Shown piece by piece: positions 45,141 to 53,205 of a stretch of DNA of 64,000 bases. Each line of letters begins with the position of its first letter. Within the stretch, counting starts at the first letter, position 1. The notes under the pieces were generated by a model. It had not been told where the DNA came from, made no database searches, and was given only the letters and a program-made list of their open reading frames with translations. This stretch comes from Pseudomonas sp. ADAK18 (GTDB lineage: Bacteria; Pseudomonadota; Gammaproteobacteria; Pseudomonadales; Pseudomonadaceae). The DNA lies in assembly GCF_012935695.1 (NCBI RefSeq), contig NZ_CP052859.1:1219001-1283000 (forward strand), written 5' to 3'. A program made the position numbers and the translations under genes.

Positions 45141-46028
45141 TCAGCCCCGACGACGCAGGGCGTCGATCCGCTCTTCCAGCGGCGGGTGGCTCATGAACAT
45201 GCGAGCCAGGCCTTGCTTGACGCCACCGTTGATGCCGAAGGCGTTCAGGGTGTCGGGCATGTGCACTGGCAGGCCCTGTTCGGAGCGCAGGCGCTGCAGA
45301 GCACCGATCATCGCATTGGTGCCCGCCAGGCGCGCACCGGCTTCGTCAGCACGGAACTCCCGTTTGCGCGAGAACCACATCACGATCGAGCTGGCGAGGA
45401 AGCCCAATACCAGTTCGGCGAAGATCGTTGCTACATAGTAGGCAATACCCTGACCACCTTCGTTCTTGAAGATCACCTTGTCGACGAAGTTGCCGATGAT
45501 TCGAGCGAAGAACATCACGAAGGTGTTCACCACGCCCTGAACCAGCGCCAGGGTGACCATGTCACCATTGGCCACGTGGCCGATTTCGTGGGCCAGCACG
45601 GCCTTGACTTCGTCGGGCGAGAAACGCTCCAGCAAGCCCTGGCTAACGGCTACAAGAGCATCGTTCTTGTTCCAGCCGGTGGCGAAGGCATTGGCTTCAT
45701 AAGCCGGGAAGATCCCGACCTCGGGCATCTTGATTCCGGCTTCACGGGACAATTGTTCGACGGTTTGCAGCAACCATTGCTCATGCCGGGTACGTGGCTG
45801 AGTAATGATTTGGGTGCTGGTGCTCATCTTCGCCATCCACTTGGAGATGAACAGCGAGAAAATCGAGCCGGCGAAACCAAAGACCGCACAGAAAACCAGC
45901 AGCTGATTGAGGTTGAGATCAACCCCGTTGGCCGCCATGAACCCGTTGAAGCCGAAAAGGCTCAGGGTGATGCTGGCAATCAGCACGACCGCCAGGTTAG
46001 TGGCCAAGAACAGCAGGATGCGCATCAT
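45141..46028 (-). CDS. htpX: Membrane zinc metalloprotease HtpX
   Basis: Inner-membrane M48 protease that degrades misfolded membrane proteins together with FtsH. 295 residues, membrane helices at about 4-25, 37-55, 160-180 and 195-215, zinc motif HEIGH in [14 protein letters not shown] and the third ligand Glu in [14 protein letters not shown]. Start ATG 46028 follows GAGGAGAAC. 295 residues is the usual length. Confidence 0.96.
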   Translation of the reverse strand: MMRILLFLATNLAVVLIASITLSLFGFNGFMAANGVDLNLNQLLVFCAVFGFAGSIFSLFISKWMAKMSTSTQIITQPRTRHEQWLLQTVEQLSREAGIKMPEVGIFPAYEANAFATGWNKNDALVAVSQGLLERFSPDEVKAVLAHEIGHVANGDMVTLALVQGVVNTFVMFFARIIGNFVDKVIFKNEGGQGIAYYVATIFAELVLGFLASSIVMWFSRKREFRADEAGARLAGTNAMIGALQRLRSEQGLPVHMPDTLNAFGINGGVKQGLARMFMSHPPLEERIDALRRRG

Positions 46029-46341
46029 GGTTGTAGAGTTCTCCTCATGCTTAATATGTCGCGTACTGCGGGGTATATAAGGTGCGGCACGGGGCTATTC
46101 AACCGAGCGACTATTTCAAACTGTGTCCTACAGCCTGAATGTAGAGCCTTGAAGGGATATTCCGATCCCGGATGCTGGTCGTTATGCTCGCCCCGTTGCC
46201 TTACAGCCCTGTAATTATTGGGTGGAAGGTTACCAAGATTGAGACCAGCAGGGGTGAAGGTGTTTGTGCCCGCATCGGGCAGAGAAGTGTTGCCAGATAA
46301 TCGCTGTACGACCATAGGTGGGCCGTACAGCGCAAAGGCCA
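46029..46341. other. Intergenic region between htpX and alaA
   Basis: 313 bp without a gene. The right end holds a hairpin CGCTGTACG / CGTACAGCG (46302-46310 and 46324-46332), 10 bp beyond the alaA stop, which may be a Rho-type or weak terminator because no T-run follows. The left end must carry the htpX promoter on the minus strand. Nothing else is recognised. Confidence 0.45.
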
Positions 46342-47553
46342 TTACTGGCGATAGGATTTCAGGAAGTTCCCGATGCGACCTATGGCCATGTCCAGGTCAT
46401 CCACTCGTGGCAAGGTCACCACGCGGAAGTGATCAGGCCACGGCCAGTTGAACGCAGTGCCTTGGACGACCAGCAGCTTTTCCGACAGCAGCAGGTCGAG
46501 CACGAACTTTTCGTCGTTGTGGATCGGGCAGACCTTCGGGTCGATCCGCGGGAAGGCATACAGCGCACCCATGGGCTTGACGCAGCTCACGCCGGGAATG
46601 TCATTGAGCAGTTCCCAGGTCCGGTTGCGTTGCTCCAGCAGTCGGCCCTGCGGCAACACCAGGTCATTGATGCTCTGGTAGCCGCCAAGGGCGGTTTGGA
46701 TCGCATGTTGGCTCGGTACGTTGGCACAGAGGCGCATGTTGGCCAGCATGTCGATGCCTTCGATGTAGCTCTGGGCATTGTGCTTGGGACCGGAGATGGC
46801 GATCCAGCCGGAGCGGAAACCCGCTACCCGATAGGATTTGGACAGGCCGTTGAAGGTCAGGCACAACAGGTCTGGCGCCAACGATGCGGTGCAGATATGC
46901 ACGGCATCATCGTAGAGGATCTTGTCGTAGATCTCGTCGGAGAACACCACCAGGTTGTGTTGGCGCGCCAACTCCAGCATGCCCAGCAGCACTTCTTTGG
47001 AGTACACGGCGCCGGTAGGGTTGTTCGGGTTGATGATCACCAGGGCCTTGGTGTTCGGGGTGATCTTGGCCTTGATGTCGGCCAGGTCCGGAAACCAGTC
47101 GGCTCCCTCGTCGCAGAGGTAATGCACCGGATGGCCACCCGCCAGCGTCACGGCGGCGGTCCACAGCGGATAGTCGGGTGCCGGTACCAGCACTTCGTCG
47201 CCGTTGTTGAGCAGGGCCTGCATGGACATGACGATCAGTTCGGAAACGCCGTTGCCCAGGTAGATGTCTTCAATGCCGACACCTTCGACCTGCTTTTGCT
47301 GGTAATACTGCATCACGGCCTTGCGCGCACTGAACAGGCCTTTGGAGTCGCTGTAGCCCTGGGCGGTGGGCAGGTTGCGGATCACGTCCTGGAGGATTTC
47401 ATCGGGCGCTTCGAAACCAAAGGGTGCCGGGTTGCCAATGTTCAGCTTGAGGATGCGATGGCCTTCCTCTTCCAGGCGTTTGGCGTGCTTGAGCACTGGG
47501 CCGCGAATGTCGTAGCAGACGTTGGCGAGCTTGTTCGATTTGCTGACCTGCAT
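46342..47553 (-). CDS. alaA: Alanine-synthesising aminotransferase AlaA
   Basis: Fold-type I PLP aminotransferase of 403 residues, close to E. coli AlaA (glutamate-pyruvate aminotransferase). PLP Lys in FNGLSKSYRVAGFRSGW; substrate segments LNIGNPAPFGFEAP, YSDSKGLFSARKAV, NPNNPTGAVYSKEVL, SDEIYDKILYD, and RVVTLP near the end. Start at MQVSKSNKLANVCYDIRGP; the frame runs much further upstream but without conserved features. Divergent from msrB. Confidence 0.92.
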   Translation of the reverse strand: MQVSKSNKLANVCYDIRGPVLKHAKRLEEEGHRILKLNIGNPAPFGFEAPDEILQDVIRNLPTAQGYSDSKGLFSARKAVMQYYQQKQVEGVGIEDIYLGNGVSELIVMSMQALLNNGDEVLVPAPDYPLWTAAVTLAGGHPVHYLCDEGADWFPDLADIKAKITPNTKALVIINPNNPTGAVYSKEVLLGMLELARQHNLVVFSDEIYDKILYDDAVHICTASLAPDLLCLTFNGLSKSYRVAGFRSGWIAISGPKHNAQSYIEGIDMLANMRLCANVPSQHAIQTALGGYQSINDLVLPQGRLLEQRNRTWELLNDIPGVSCVKPMGALYAFPRIDPKVCPIHNDEKFVLDLLLSEKLLVVQGTAFNWPWPDHFRVVTLPRVDDLDMAIGRIGNFLKSYRQ

Positions 47554-47755
47554 GGCGATGTGATCCTGAAAATGAACGATCCAGACGGTGTGAAGACAAC
47601 CGTACTGTGAATCCTGCGTTGGGTGCATCCATAAATACGTTTGAATGCCGGTAACGCGGGTGCCAGACTGGCGTTTTGACGAGGCGCAATCATACGTGCC
47701 GCCTGATCCATGGAAAAGACACAGATCAGGCTTTTTCAGTTGCCGAGGTATACCG

Positions 47756-48148
47756 ATGGAAAAGTTGCAGAAAACCGTTGATGAGTGGAAGGCGATGCTC
47801 GACCCGGAACAATACAACGTGTGCCGCCTCAAAGGCACCGAGCGGCCTTTTTCCGGCAAATACAACGGCACCAAGACCGATGGCGTTTACCACTGCATTT
47901 GTTGCAACGAACCGCTGTTCGATTCCAAGGCGAAGTTTGACTCCGGTTGCGGTTGGCCCAGCTTTTACGAGCCGATTGCCGAGCAAGCGATGGTCGAGAT
48001 TCGTGATGTAAGCCACGGCATGATCCGCACCGAAGTCACCTGCGCCAAATGCGATGCGCATCTGGGGCACGTATTCCCTGATGGACCGCCGCCCACTGGT
48101 TTGCGCTATTGCATCAATTCGGTGTGCCTGGACTTGGTTGCGCGCTAG
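47756..48148 (+). CDS. msrB: Peptide methionine-(R)-sulfoxide reductase MsrB
   Basis: Repairs the R epimer of oxidised methionine in proteins. 130 residues, MsrB fold with two zinc CxxC pairs (CICC and CAKC), substrate segment [11 protein letters not shown], and catalytic Cys in RYCINSVCL. Start ATG 47756 after GAGGTATACCG. Followed by a BIME-like repeat and then the gpx-ospR pair. Confidence 0.96.
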   Translation: MEKLQKTVDEWKAMLDPEQYNVCRLKGTERPFSGKYNGTKTDGVYHCICCNEPLFDSKAKFDSGCGWPSFYEPIAEQAMVEIRDVSHGMIRTEVTCAKCDAHLGHVFPDGPPPTGLRYCINSVCLDLVAR

Positions 48149-48158
48149 ATTTGCTCCT

Positions 48159-48271
48159 GTAGCCGCTGCCGAGGTACGAGGCTGCGATGCGGTCCACAGG
48201 GCCGCCCAAAGGGCCGCTTGTCGCAATGCCCCACCCAGTTCATCGCAGCCTCGTACCTCGGCAGCGGCTGC
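48159..48271. repeat. Inverted repeat element (BIME-like)
   Basis: Arms 48159-48189 and 48241-48271, each 31 bp, inverted with one mismatch and a 51-bp centre. Core CGCTGCCGAGGTACGAGGCTG. Between msrB and gpx. A different REP family from the one at 38184. Confidence 0.85.
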
Positions 48272-48304
48272 AACGTTATAGGCGTTGATAAGTTCGGGTA
48301 ATTA

Positions 48305-48318
48305 AATTGCACACAATT
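48305..48318. promoter_or_regulatory. Candidate OspR operator upstream of gpx
   Basis: Dyad AATTG-CACA-CAATT about 49 bp before the gpx start, in an A+T-rich stretch. MarR-type regulators of the OhrR/OspR class use A+T-rich dyads of this kind, and the regulator gene lies in the same operon. Confidence 0.5.
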
Positions 48319-48366
48319 GAATTGAGCGCTATGTTTTGCCTTCTTCTCTACTTTTGAGGCACCGCC

Positions 48367-48852
48367 ATGAGCGACAACTTGCTGAGTATTCCTTGCACCA
48401 CCATCAAGGGTGATCAGAAGACCTTGGCCGATTTCTCTGGCAAGGCAATCCTGGTGGTCAATACGGCCAGCAAATGCGGGTTCACCCCTCAGTACAAAGG
48501 CCTGGAGCAGCTCTGGCAGCAGTACAAGGATCAGGGGTTGGTGGTGCTGGGCTTTCCGTGCAACCAGTTCGGCAAACAGGAGCCAGGTAATGAGGGTGCT
48601 ATTTCCGAGTTTTGCGAGCTGAGCTACGGTGTCAGCTTCCCGCTGTTCAAGAAGATCGATGTCAACGGTGACGCCGCTCACCCATTGTTCGTGCAACTGA
48701 AAAAACAAGCGCCGGGGTTGCTGGGTTCCAAGGGTATCAAGTGGAACTTCACCAAGTTTCTCATTGGTCGCGACGGTCAGGTGGTCAAGCGCTTTGCGCC
48801 CACCACCAAGCCCCAGGACCTGACGCAAGAGATTGAAGCGCTGCTCAAATGA
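48367..48852 (+). CDS. Glutathione peroxidase
   Basis: Thiol peroxidase of the Gpx family, 161 residues, with Cys (not Sec) as peroxidatic residue in NTASKCGFTPQYKGLEQL, Gln in FPCNQFGKQEPGN, and Trp in KWNFTKFLI. Such bacterial enzymes often use thioredoxin. ATG 48367. The stop overlaps the ospR start (ATGA). Matches the gpx (PA2826)-ospR (PA2825) pair of P. aeruginosa from memory. Confidence 0.94.
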   Translation: MSDNLLSIPCTTIKGDQKTLADFSGKAILVVNTASKCGFTPQYKGLEQLWQQYKDQGLVVLGFPCNQFGKQEPGNEGAISEFCELSYGVSFPLFKKIDVNGDAAHPLFVQLKKQAPGLLGSKGIKWNFTKFLIGRDGQVVKRFAPTTKPQDLTQEIEALLK

Positions 48853-49310
48853 CGGATCTGTCCATCGAGTCGCTGGCCCTTGATAACCAGTTGTGTTTCA
48901 AACTGTACGCCGCGTCACGGGCGGTGACGCGAGCCTATAAGCCGATGCTTGATCAGTTGGGCCTGACCTACCCGCAGTACCTGGCGATGCTGGTGCTGTG
49001 GGAATGGCAGGATGCTGCGCCGGCACAACCGACGGTCAAGGCTCTGGGTGAGCGTCTGTTGCTTGACTCCGGCACGTTGACGCCGCTGCTCAAGCGCCTT
49101 GAGCAGCTCGCCCTGATCAAGCGTCAGCGTAGCCATCGGGATGAGCGTGAGGTGCACTTGAGCCTGTCCGAGGAGGGCAGGCGCCTGCGCGATCAAGTCC
49201 AGCCGCTCAAGACACGCCTGTTGTGTGACACCGGCGTCGACCTGCGCCAGGCCGATGCGTTGCGTCTGGGGCTGGATCAATTGCTCAAGCAGATCAAAGA
49301 CTGGTCGTAG
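48849..49310 (+). CDS. ospR: OspR-like thiol-based MarR regulator
   Basis: A 153-residue MarR/OhrR-family regulator. Sensing Cys16 in [12 protein letters not shown] and a second Cys in [12 protein letters not shown] segment with [14 protein letters not shown] and [20 protein letters not shown]. OspR in P. aeruginosa senses oxidants through such a Cys and represses the adjacent peroxidase gene and others. Coupled to gpx; its last 17 bp overlap the convergent sagS gene. Confidence 0.88.
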   Translation: MTDLSIESLALDNQLCFKLYAASRAVTRAYKPMLDQLGLTYPQYLAMLVLWEWQDAAPAQPTVKALGERLLLDSGTLTPLLKRLEQLALIKRQRSHRDEREVHLSLSEEGRRLRDQVQPLKTRLLCDTGVDLRQADALRLGLDQLLKQIKDWS

Positions 49311-51618
49311 TCGGTACCCATAGGTCGATCAGGGCCTTGAGTTCTTCCCGGCGAAAGGGTTTGGCCAGGTAATCGTTCATCCCCGCGGCCCTGCAGCGTT
49401 CCCGTTCTTCGGACAAGGCGTTGGCCGTCAGTGCGACGATCGGCAGCTCCGGCCAGCGCCCGCTGCGACGGATCTGTCGACTCGCCTCATAGCCGTCCAT
49501 GACGGGCATGTTGCAGTCCATCAACACCATGTCGAAGCTTTGCTCCTCAAGCCGCTTGAGTGCCTCGCCACCATGGGCGGCGACGATGACCTCGCAACCG
49601 AGTTTGCCGAGCATGCCCTTGGCGACCAGTTGATTGACCGGGTTGTCCTCCACCAGCAAGATGCGCGCCCGGTGGGCGAGAGGGGCGGTTTCCAACTGGG
49701 CGAGATCAAGGATCAGCTCCGAGTCGGGGCGTAAGTTGCGCTGCAGAATTTGGTACAGCGCAGTGCGACTCAAAGGCCGCGCCTGCTGTTGCAGAGGGGC
49801 CAGGGCCGCTACTTCTTCGTTGGGCATGAAGCTGCCATAGGCGGTGACCAGCAGGATGGGGGCGGTAATACCTGGGCGCAGGCGGAACAGGCATTCGGGG
49901 CAGTCGGTGATCAGCAGGTCGGGGCTTATCCCGCTCAAATCGTCGTCGATGGTGTAGCAACGCAGGGTCAGCCCCCAGCTTGGCAGCAAGGTGGTCAGCA
50001 ACTCCGCCAGGCCACTGCTGGTACTGGTAATGACAACCACCTCACCTGCCAGAGGCACCTGACGTGCTGCGGGTGTATGGGCAGGCAGCGGCAAGTCGGC
50101 GGTGAACTGGCTGCCGAAGCCGGTTTCCGAGCTGATGCTCAGGCGACCGTGCATGGCCTCGCAAAGGTTGCGGGTCAGGGCCAGCCCCAGCCCGGTTCCG
50201 CCGAACTGGCGCGTGATGCCAGCACCCGCTTGGGTGAACGGCTGGAAGATCTTGACCTGGGCGTCCTGTGCAATGCCGATCCCGGTGTCACAGACTTCGA
50301 TCCGGATGCCACCGTTTTGCACGCGCAGCCGTACATCCACCCGGCCAAAGCGGGTGAACTTCAAGGCATTGGAGAGCAGGTTGCTGACGATTTGCCGCAC
50401 CCGGGTTGGATCGCCCAGCACTTGGGCGGGAAATTGCGGCTCGATCAGGCAGGTCAATTCGACACTGGGGGCGGCGTTTTGCGATAGCAGATTGGCCGTG
50501 TCTTCCACCAGTGCACCCAGGTCAAAGGGGATGTTCTCCAGCTCTAGTTGCCCGGCATCGAACTTCGACAGGTCGAGAATATCGTTCAGTAATTCCACCA
50601 GCACTTTGCCGGAGTCATGGGCAATCGACAGTTGCTGGCGTTGTTCCGCATTCAGTGGACTGTCCAGAGACAAGGCGATCATGCCCAAGAGGCCATTGAG
50701 CGGTGTGCGGATTTCGTGGCTCATGTTGGCCAGGAACGCAGCCCGCGCCTGGGCCATGCCCAGCGCAGTCATCTTTGCCGCTTCCAGTTCTTCATTGGAG
50801 CGGCTTAACCGTTGATTGATAGTCTTGAGCTCGGTGGTGCGGGCTGAAACGATGTTTTCCAGTTGCCCGAGGTACTCGGTCAGGCGGTCCTCTGCTTGTC
50901 GGCGCTGCTGGATTTCGGTCTGCATGTTTTCGAACTGTTGGTTGGCGACGTTGACCAGCACGCCGATTTCGTCGTGCTCGTGACCCGGAGGGCAGTCCAA
51001 GTGGGGCTGCGGTATGCCGCGAGGATTGCGTGTGCTCAGTTCGCGGATAATTCGCACCAACGGTTGGGTCAGCATCACGTAGAACAAGCCCAGCAGGATG
51101 CCGGTCAGGATCAGGCTGCGGGCAAAACCATTGAGCAGGGTGATCTCTGCTCGGTGCAGGAAGCGGCTGCCAAAGGCGTAGGTGTCTACGTCAAGACGCA
51201 AGACCCCGAGAGACTCGGTGGGCATATGGGTGAGATACAGCCGGTCTTCGAACTGGCGGTTGGCGCCGAACAGGAAGTCGCTGATGGGGCGGTAGCTGCT
51301 TTCCTTGCGTGGTCGATCAACGTCAGCCAGCACGGTGCCGTTATTGTCGATCAGTTGCGCATGGATGATGGCGGGGGAGTGCAGCAGGCCCAGCGTCAAC
51401 TCTTGGGCCAGCTCGGCGTCGATGTTGTAGGCGATGCGGGAGGCCGGGTTATGACTGATTTCAAGCAGCGAACGTATTTCCCGGTTGATGGACGCGTCTT
51501 CGCTGGCATAATCGATCCAGATTTGGATCAGGCTGAGCAAGGTTCCCAATACGAAACCGACCAGCACAGTCAGTCTGGCTTGTTTATAAGACAAGCGGTG
51601 GGCGAACTTGATATCCAT
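49294..51618 (-). CDS. sagS: Hybrid sensor histidine kinase SagS
   Basis: Hybrid kinase controlling the motile-sessile and biofilm-tolerance switches via HptB in P. aeruginosa. About 774 residues: membrane helix, periplasmic sensor domain (about 35-150), second helix (about 165-190), HAMP, coiled coil, HisKA FLANMSHEIRTPLNGLLGM, HATPase GLGLALTRNL, a degenerate receiver (about 565-660, no Asp in a proper pocket), and a C-terminal receiver with MDCNMPVMDG. No Hpt domain, as known for SagS. ATG 51618 is taken; an in-frame GTG at 51633 and TTG 51657 are possible. Confidence 0.9.
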   Translation of the reverse strand: MDIKFAHRLSYKQARLTVLVGFVLGTLLSLIQIWIDYASEDASINREIRSLLEISHNPASRIAYNIDAELAQELTLGLLHSPAIIHAQLIDNNGTVLADVDRPRKESSYRPISDFLFGANRQFEDRLYLTHMPTESLGVLRLDVDTYAFGSRFLHRAEITLLNGFARSLILTGILLGLFYVMLTQPLVRIIRELSTRNPRGIPQPHLDCPPGHEHDEIGVLVNVANQQFENMQTEIQQRRQAEDRLTEYLGQLENIVSARTTELKTINQRLSRSNEELEAAKMTALGMAQARAAFLANMSHEIRTPLNGLLGMIALSLDSPLNAEQRQQLSIAHDSGKVLVELLNDILDLSKFDAGQLELENIPFDLGALVEDTANLLSQNAAPSVELTCLIEPQFPAQVLGDPTRVRQIVSNLLSNALKFTRFGRVDVRLRVQNGGIRIEVCDTGIGIAQDAQVKIFQPFTQAGAGITRQFGGTGLGLALTRNLCEAMHGRLSISSETGFGSQFTADLPLPAHTPAARQVPLAGEVVVITSTSSGLAELLTTLLPSWGLTLRCYTIDDDLSGISPDLLITDCPECLFRLRPGITAPILLVTAYGSFMPNEEVAALAPLQQQARPLSRTALYQILQRNLRPDSELILDLAQLETAPLAHRARILLVEDNPVNQLVAKGMLGKLGCEVIVAAHGGEALKRLEEQSFDMVLMDCNMPVMDGYEASRQIRRSGRWPELPIVALTANALSEERERCRAAGMNDYLAKPFRREELKALIDLWVPTTTSL

Positions 51619-51786
51619 CGGGTGCTGAACCACTTTGCGTTTCCCTTCGCCCGGCAAGCATAGCTGAATATCCGAAGCTATCGGCTTTGCCCGGCATGAA
51701 TCGATTTATTCGGGTGCAGCCCTGTACGGTCTGCCTCAGGGTTGCCAATACGCCATCTTTTACAAGAACTTGCCAGAGGAATAGTC

Positions 51787-52677
51787 GTGGATTCTCGATT
51801 GAATGCCTTTCTTGAGCGTGCCGATGCCGTGCTTGCTCGCTTGGAACCCTTGTTACCCGCACCGCGCCAAGCCATTGACTGGAACCAGTGCCTGGCCGCC
51901 CGTTGGCAGCGTGAAGGCCGCAGCGGCTTTTTATTGCCACTGGAAGTGAGCTTGGACATGCGTCTTTCCGATTTGATCGGTGTGGACAAGCAACGTGAGC
52001 AGTTGGCCCGGAACACCCAACAGTTTCTCGATGGGCTGCCCGCTAACCATGCCTTGCTCTGGGGCTCGCGAGGCACTGGCAAATCCTCCCTGGTCCGTGC
52101 CTTGCTGGCCCAGCACGCCAAGGCCGGTCTGCGCTTGATCGAGATCGAACGCGATCACCTGGCCGATCTGCCGCGGGTGGTCGAACAACTGGTCAAGTTG
52201 CCACAGCGCTTTGTGCTGTTTTGCGATGACTTGTCTTTCGAGGCCGGTGAAAGCGATTACCGGGTCCTCAAGAGCGTTCTCGATGGCTCGCTGGAACAGG
52301 CACCGGAAAACGTCTTGCTGTATGCCACGTCCAACCGCCGCCACCTGGTTCCGGAAAACCAGAGCGACAATGAGAACTGGAAAATGGTGGATGGCGAGTT
52401 GCATCCCAATGAGGCAGTGGAAGACAAGATCGCCTTGTCCGACCGTTTCGGTTTGTGGCTCTCGTTCTATCCGTTCAATCAAGAGCACTTTCTCGATGTG
52501 GTTGAGCACTGGATCGGTGAGTTGGCGAGCAAGGCCGGTTTGCAGTGGCAGCGTGATGAAGCGCTGGACATCCTCGCGGTGCGCTGGGCAACCGGGCGCG
52601 GTAATCGTAACGGCCGTTGCGCTTATCAGTTTGCCCGTTACTGGGTGGGCCTGAAGTTACTGGAGCGTCAGTCATGA
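51787..52677 (+). CDS. DUF815 AAA-type ATP-binding protein
   Basis: A 296-residue P-loop protein of the DUF815 family. Walker [15 protein letters not shown], Walker [12 protein letters not shown], and sensor-like [15 protein letters not shown] start ([20 protein letters not shown]) follows GAGGAAT. Function unknown; family members are often found next to redox or repair genes. Coupled to msrC (ATGA overlap at 52674-52677). Confidence 0.88.
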   Translation: MDSRLNAFLERADAVLARLEPLLPAPRQAIDWNQCLAARWQREGRSGFLLPLEVSLDMRLSDLIGVDKQREQLARNTQQFLDGLPANHALLWGSRGTGKSSLVRALLAQHAKAGLRLIEIERDHLADLPRVVEQLVKLPQRFVLFCDDLSFEAGESDYRVLKSVLDGSLEQAPENVLLYATSNRRHLVPENQSDNENWKMVDGELHPNEAVEDKIALSDRFGLWLSFYPFNQEHFLDVVEHWIGELASKAGLQWQRDEALDILAVRWATGRGNRNGRCAYQFARYWVGLKLLERQS

Positions 52678-53156
52678 TCGATTTGCAACAGGCCGGAACC
52701 GGCCTTGATGGCTACGCCATGCTCTGCGCCCAGCTTGAGTCCTTGCTGGCCGATGAGCGTGATTTCATTGCCAATGCTGCGCAGTTTTCCGCGTTTCTGT
52801 TCAACCAATTGGACGATTTGAACTGGGCGGGTTTTTACCTCAATCGCAATGAGGAGCTGGTGCTCGGGCCTTTCCAGGGCCAGATCGCCTGCGTACGCAT
52901 TCCATTTGGGCGTGGGGTATGTGGTGCTGCGGCAGCCACACGGCAAACCCAGCGCGTGGAGGATGTGCATGCATTCGCGGGGCATATTGCCTGTGACAGT
53001 GCGTCGAATAGTGAGCTGGTGGTTCCGTTGGTCAAGGAGGGACGGCTGATCGGAGTGCTGGACCTGGACAGCCCTTCGTTGGCGCGGTTTACCTTGCAGG
53101 ATCAGGTTGGCATTGAACAACTGGCGGCCATTTTCCTGCGGTTGACCGAGTGCTGA
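52674..53156 (+). CDS. msrC: GAF domain free methionine-(R)-sulfoxide reductase
   Basis: fRMsr reduces free Met-R-sulfoxide. 160 residues, GAF fold, with the family Cys triad visible: IACVRIPFGRGVCGAA and GHIACDSASNSELVVP. Start ATG overlaps the DUF815 stop. The enzyme is cytosolic and thioredoxin-dependent. A REP palindrome follows. Confidence 0.92.
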   Translation: MIDLQQAGTGLDGYAMLCAQLESLLADERDFIANAAQFSAFLFNQLDDLNWAGFYLNRNEELVLGPFQGQIACVRIPFGRGVCGAAAATRQTQRVEDVHAFAGHIACDSASNSELVVPLVKEGRLIGVLDLDSPSLARFTLQDQVGIEQLAAIFLRLTEC

Positions 53157-53168
53157 TAGCGTGATCCC

Positions 53169-53198
53169 TTGCAGGAGCGAGCAATCTCGCTCCTGCAA
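53169..53198. repeat. REP-type palindrome
   Basis: Perfect 13-bp inverted repeat TTGCAGGAGCGAG / CTCGCTCCTGCAA with loop CAAT, between convergent msrC and the RocS-like gene. Possibly a terminator without a T-run. Confidence 0.82.
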
Positions 53199-53205
53199 TT
53201 GCTTG

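Noticed and set aside
46029..46130. Heat-shock (sigma-32) promoter for htpX
   Set aside because: On the minus strand TTTGAAA and GCCCCGTG can be found, but the spacing (about 18-19) is outside the usual range and CCCCAT is not present.
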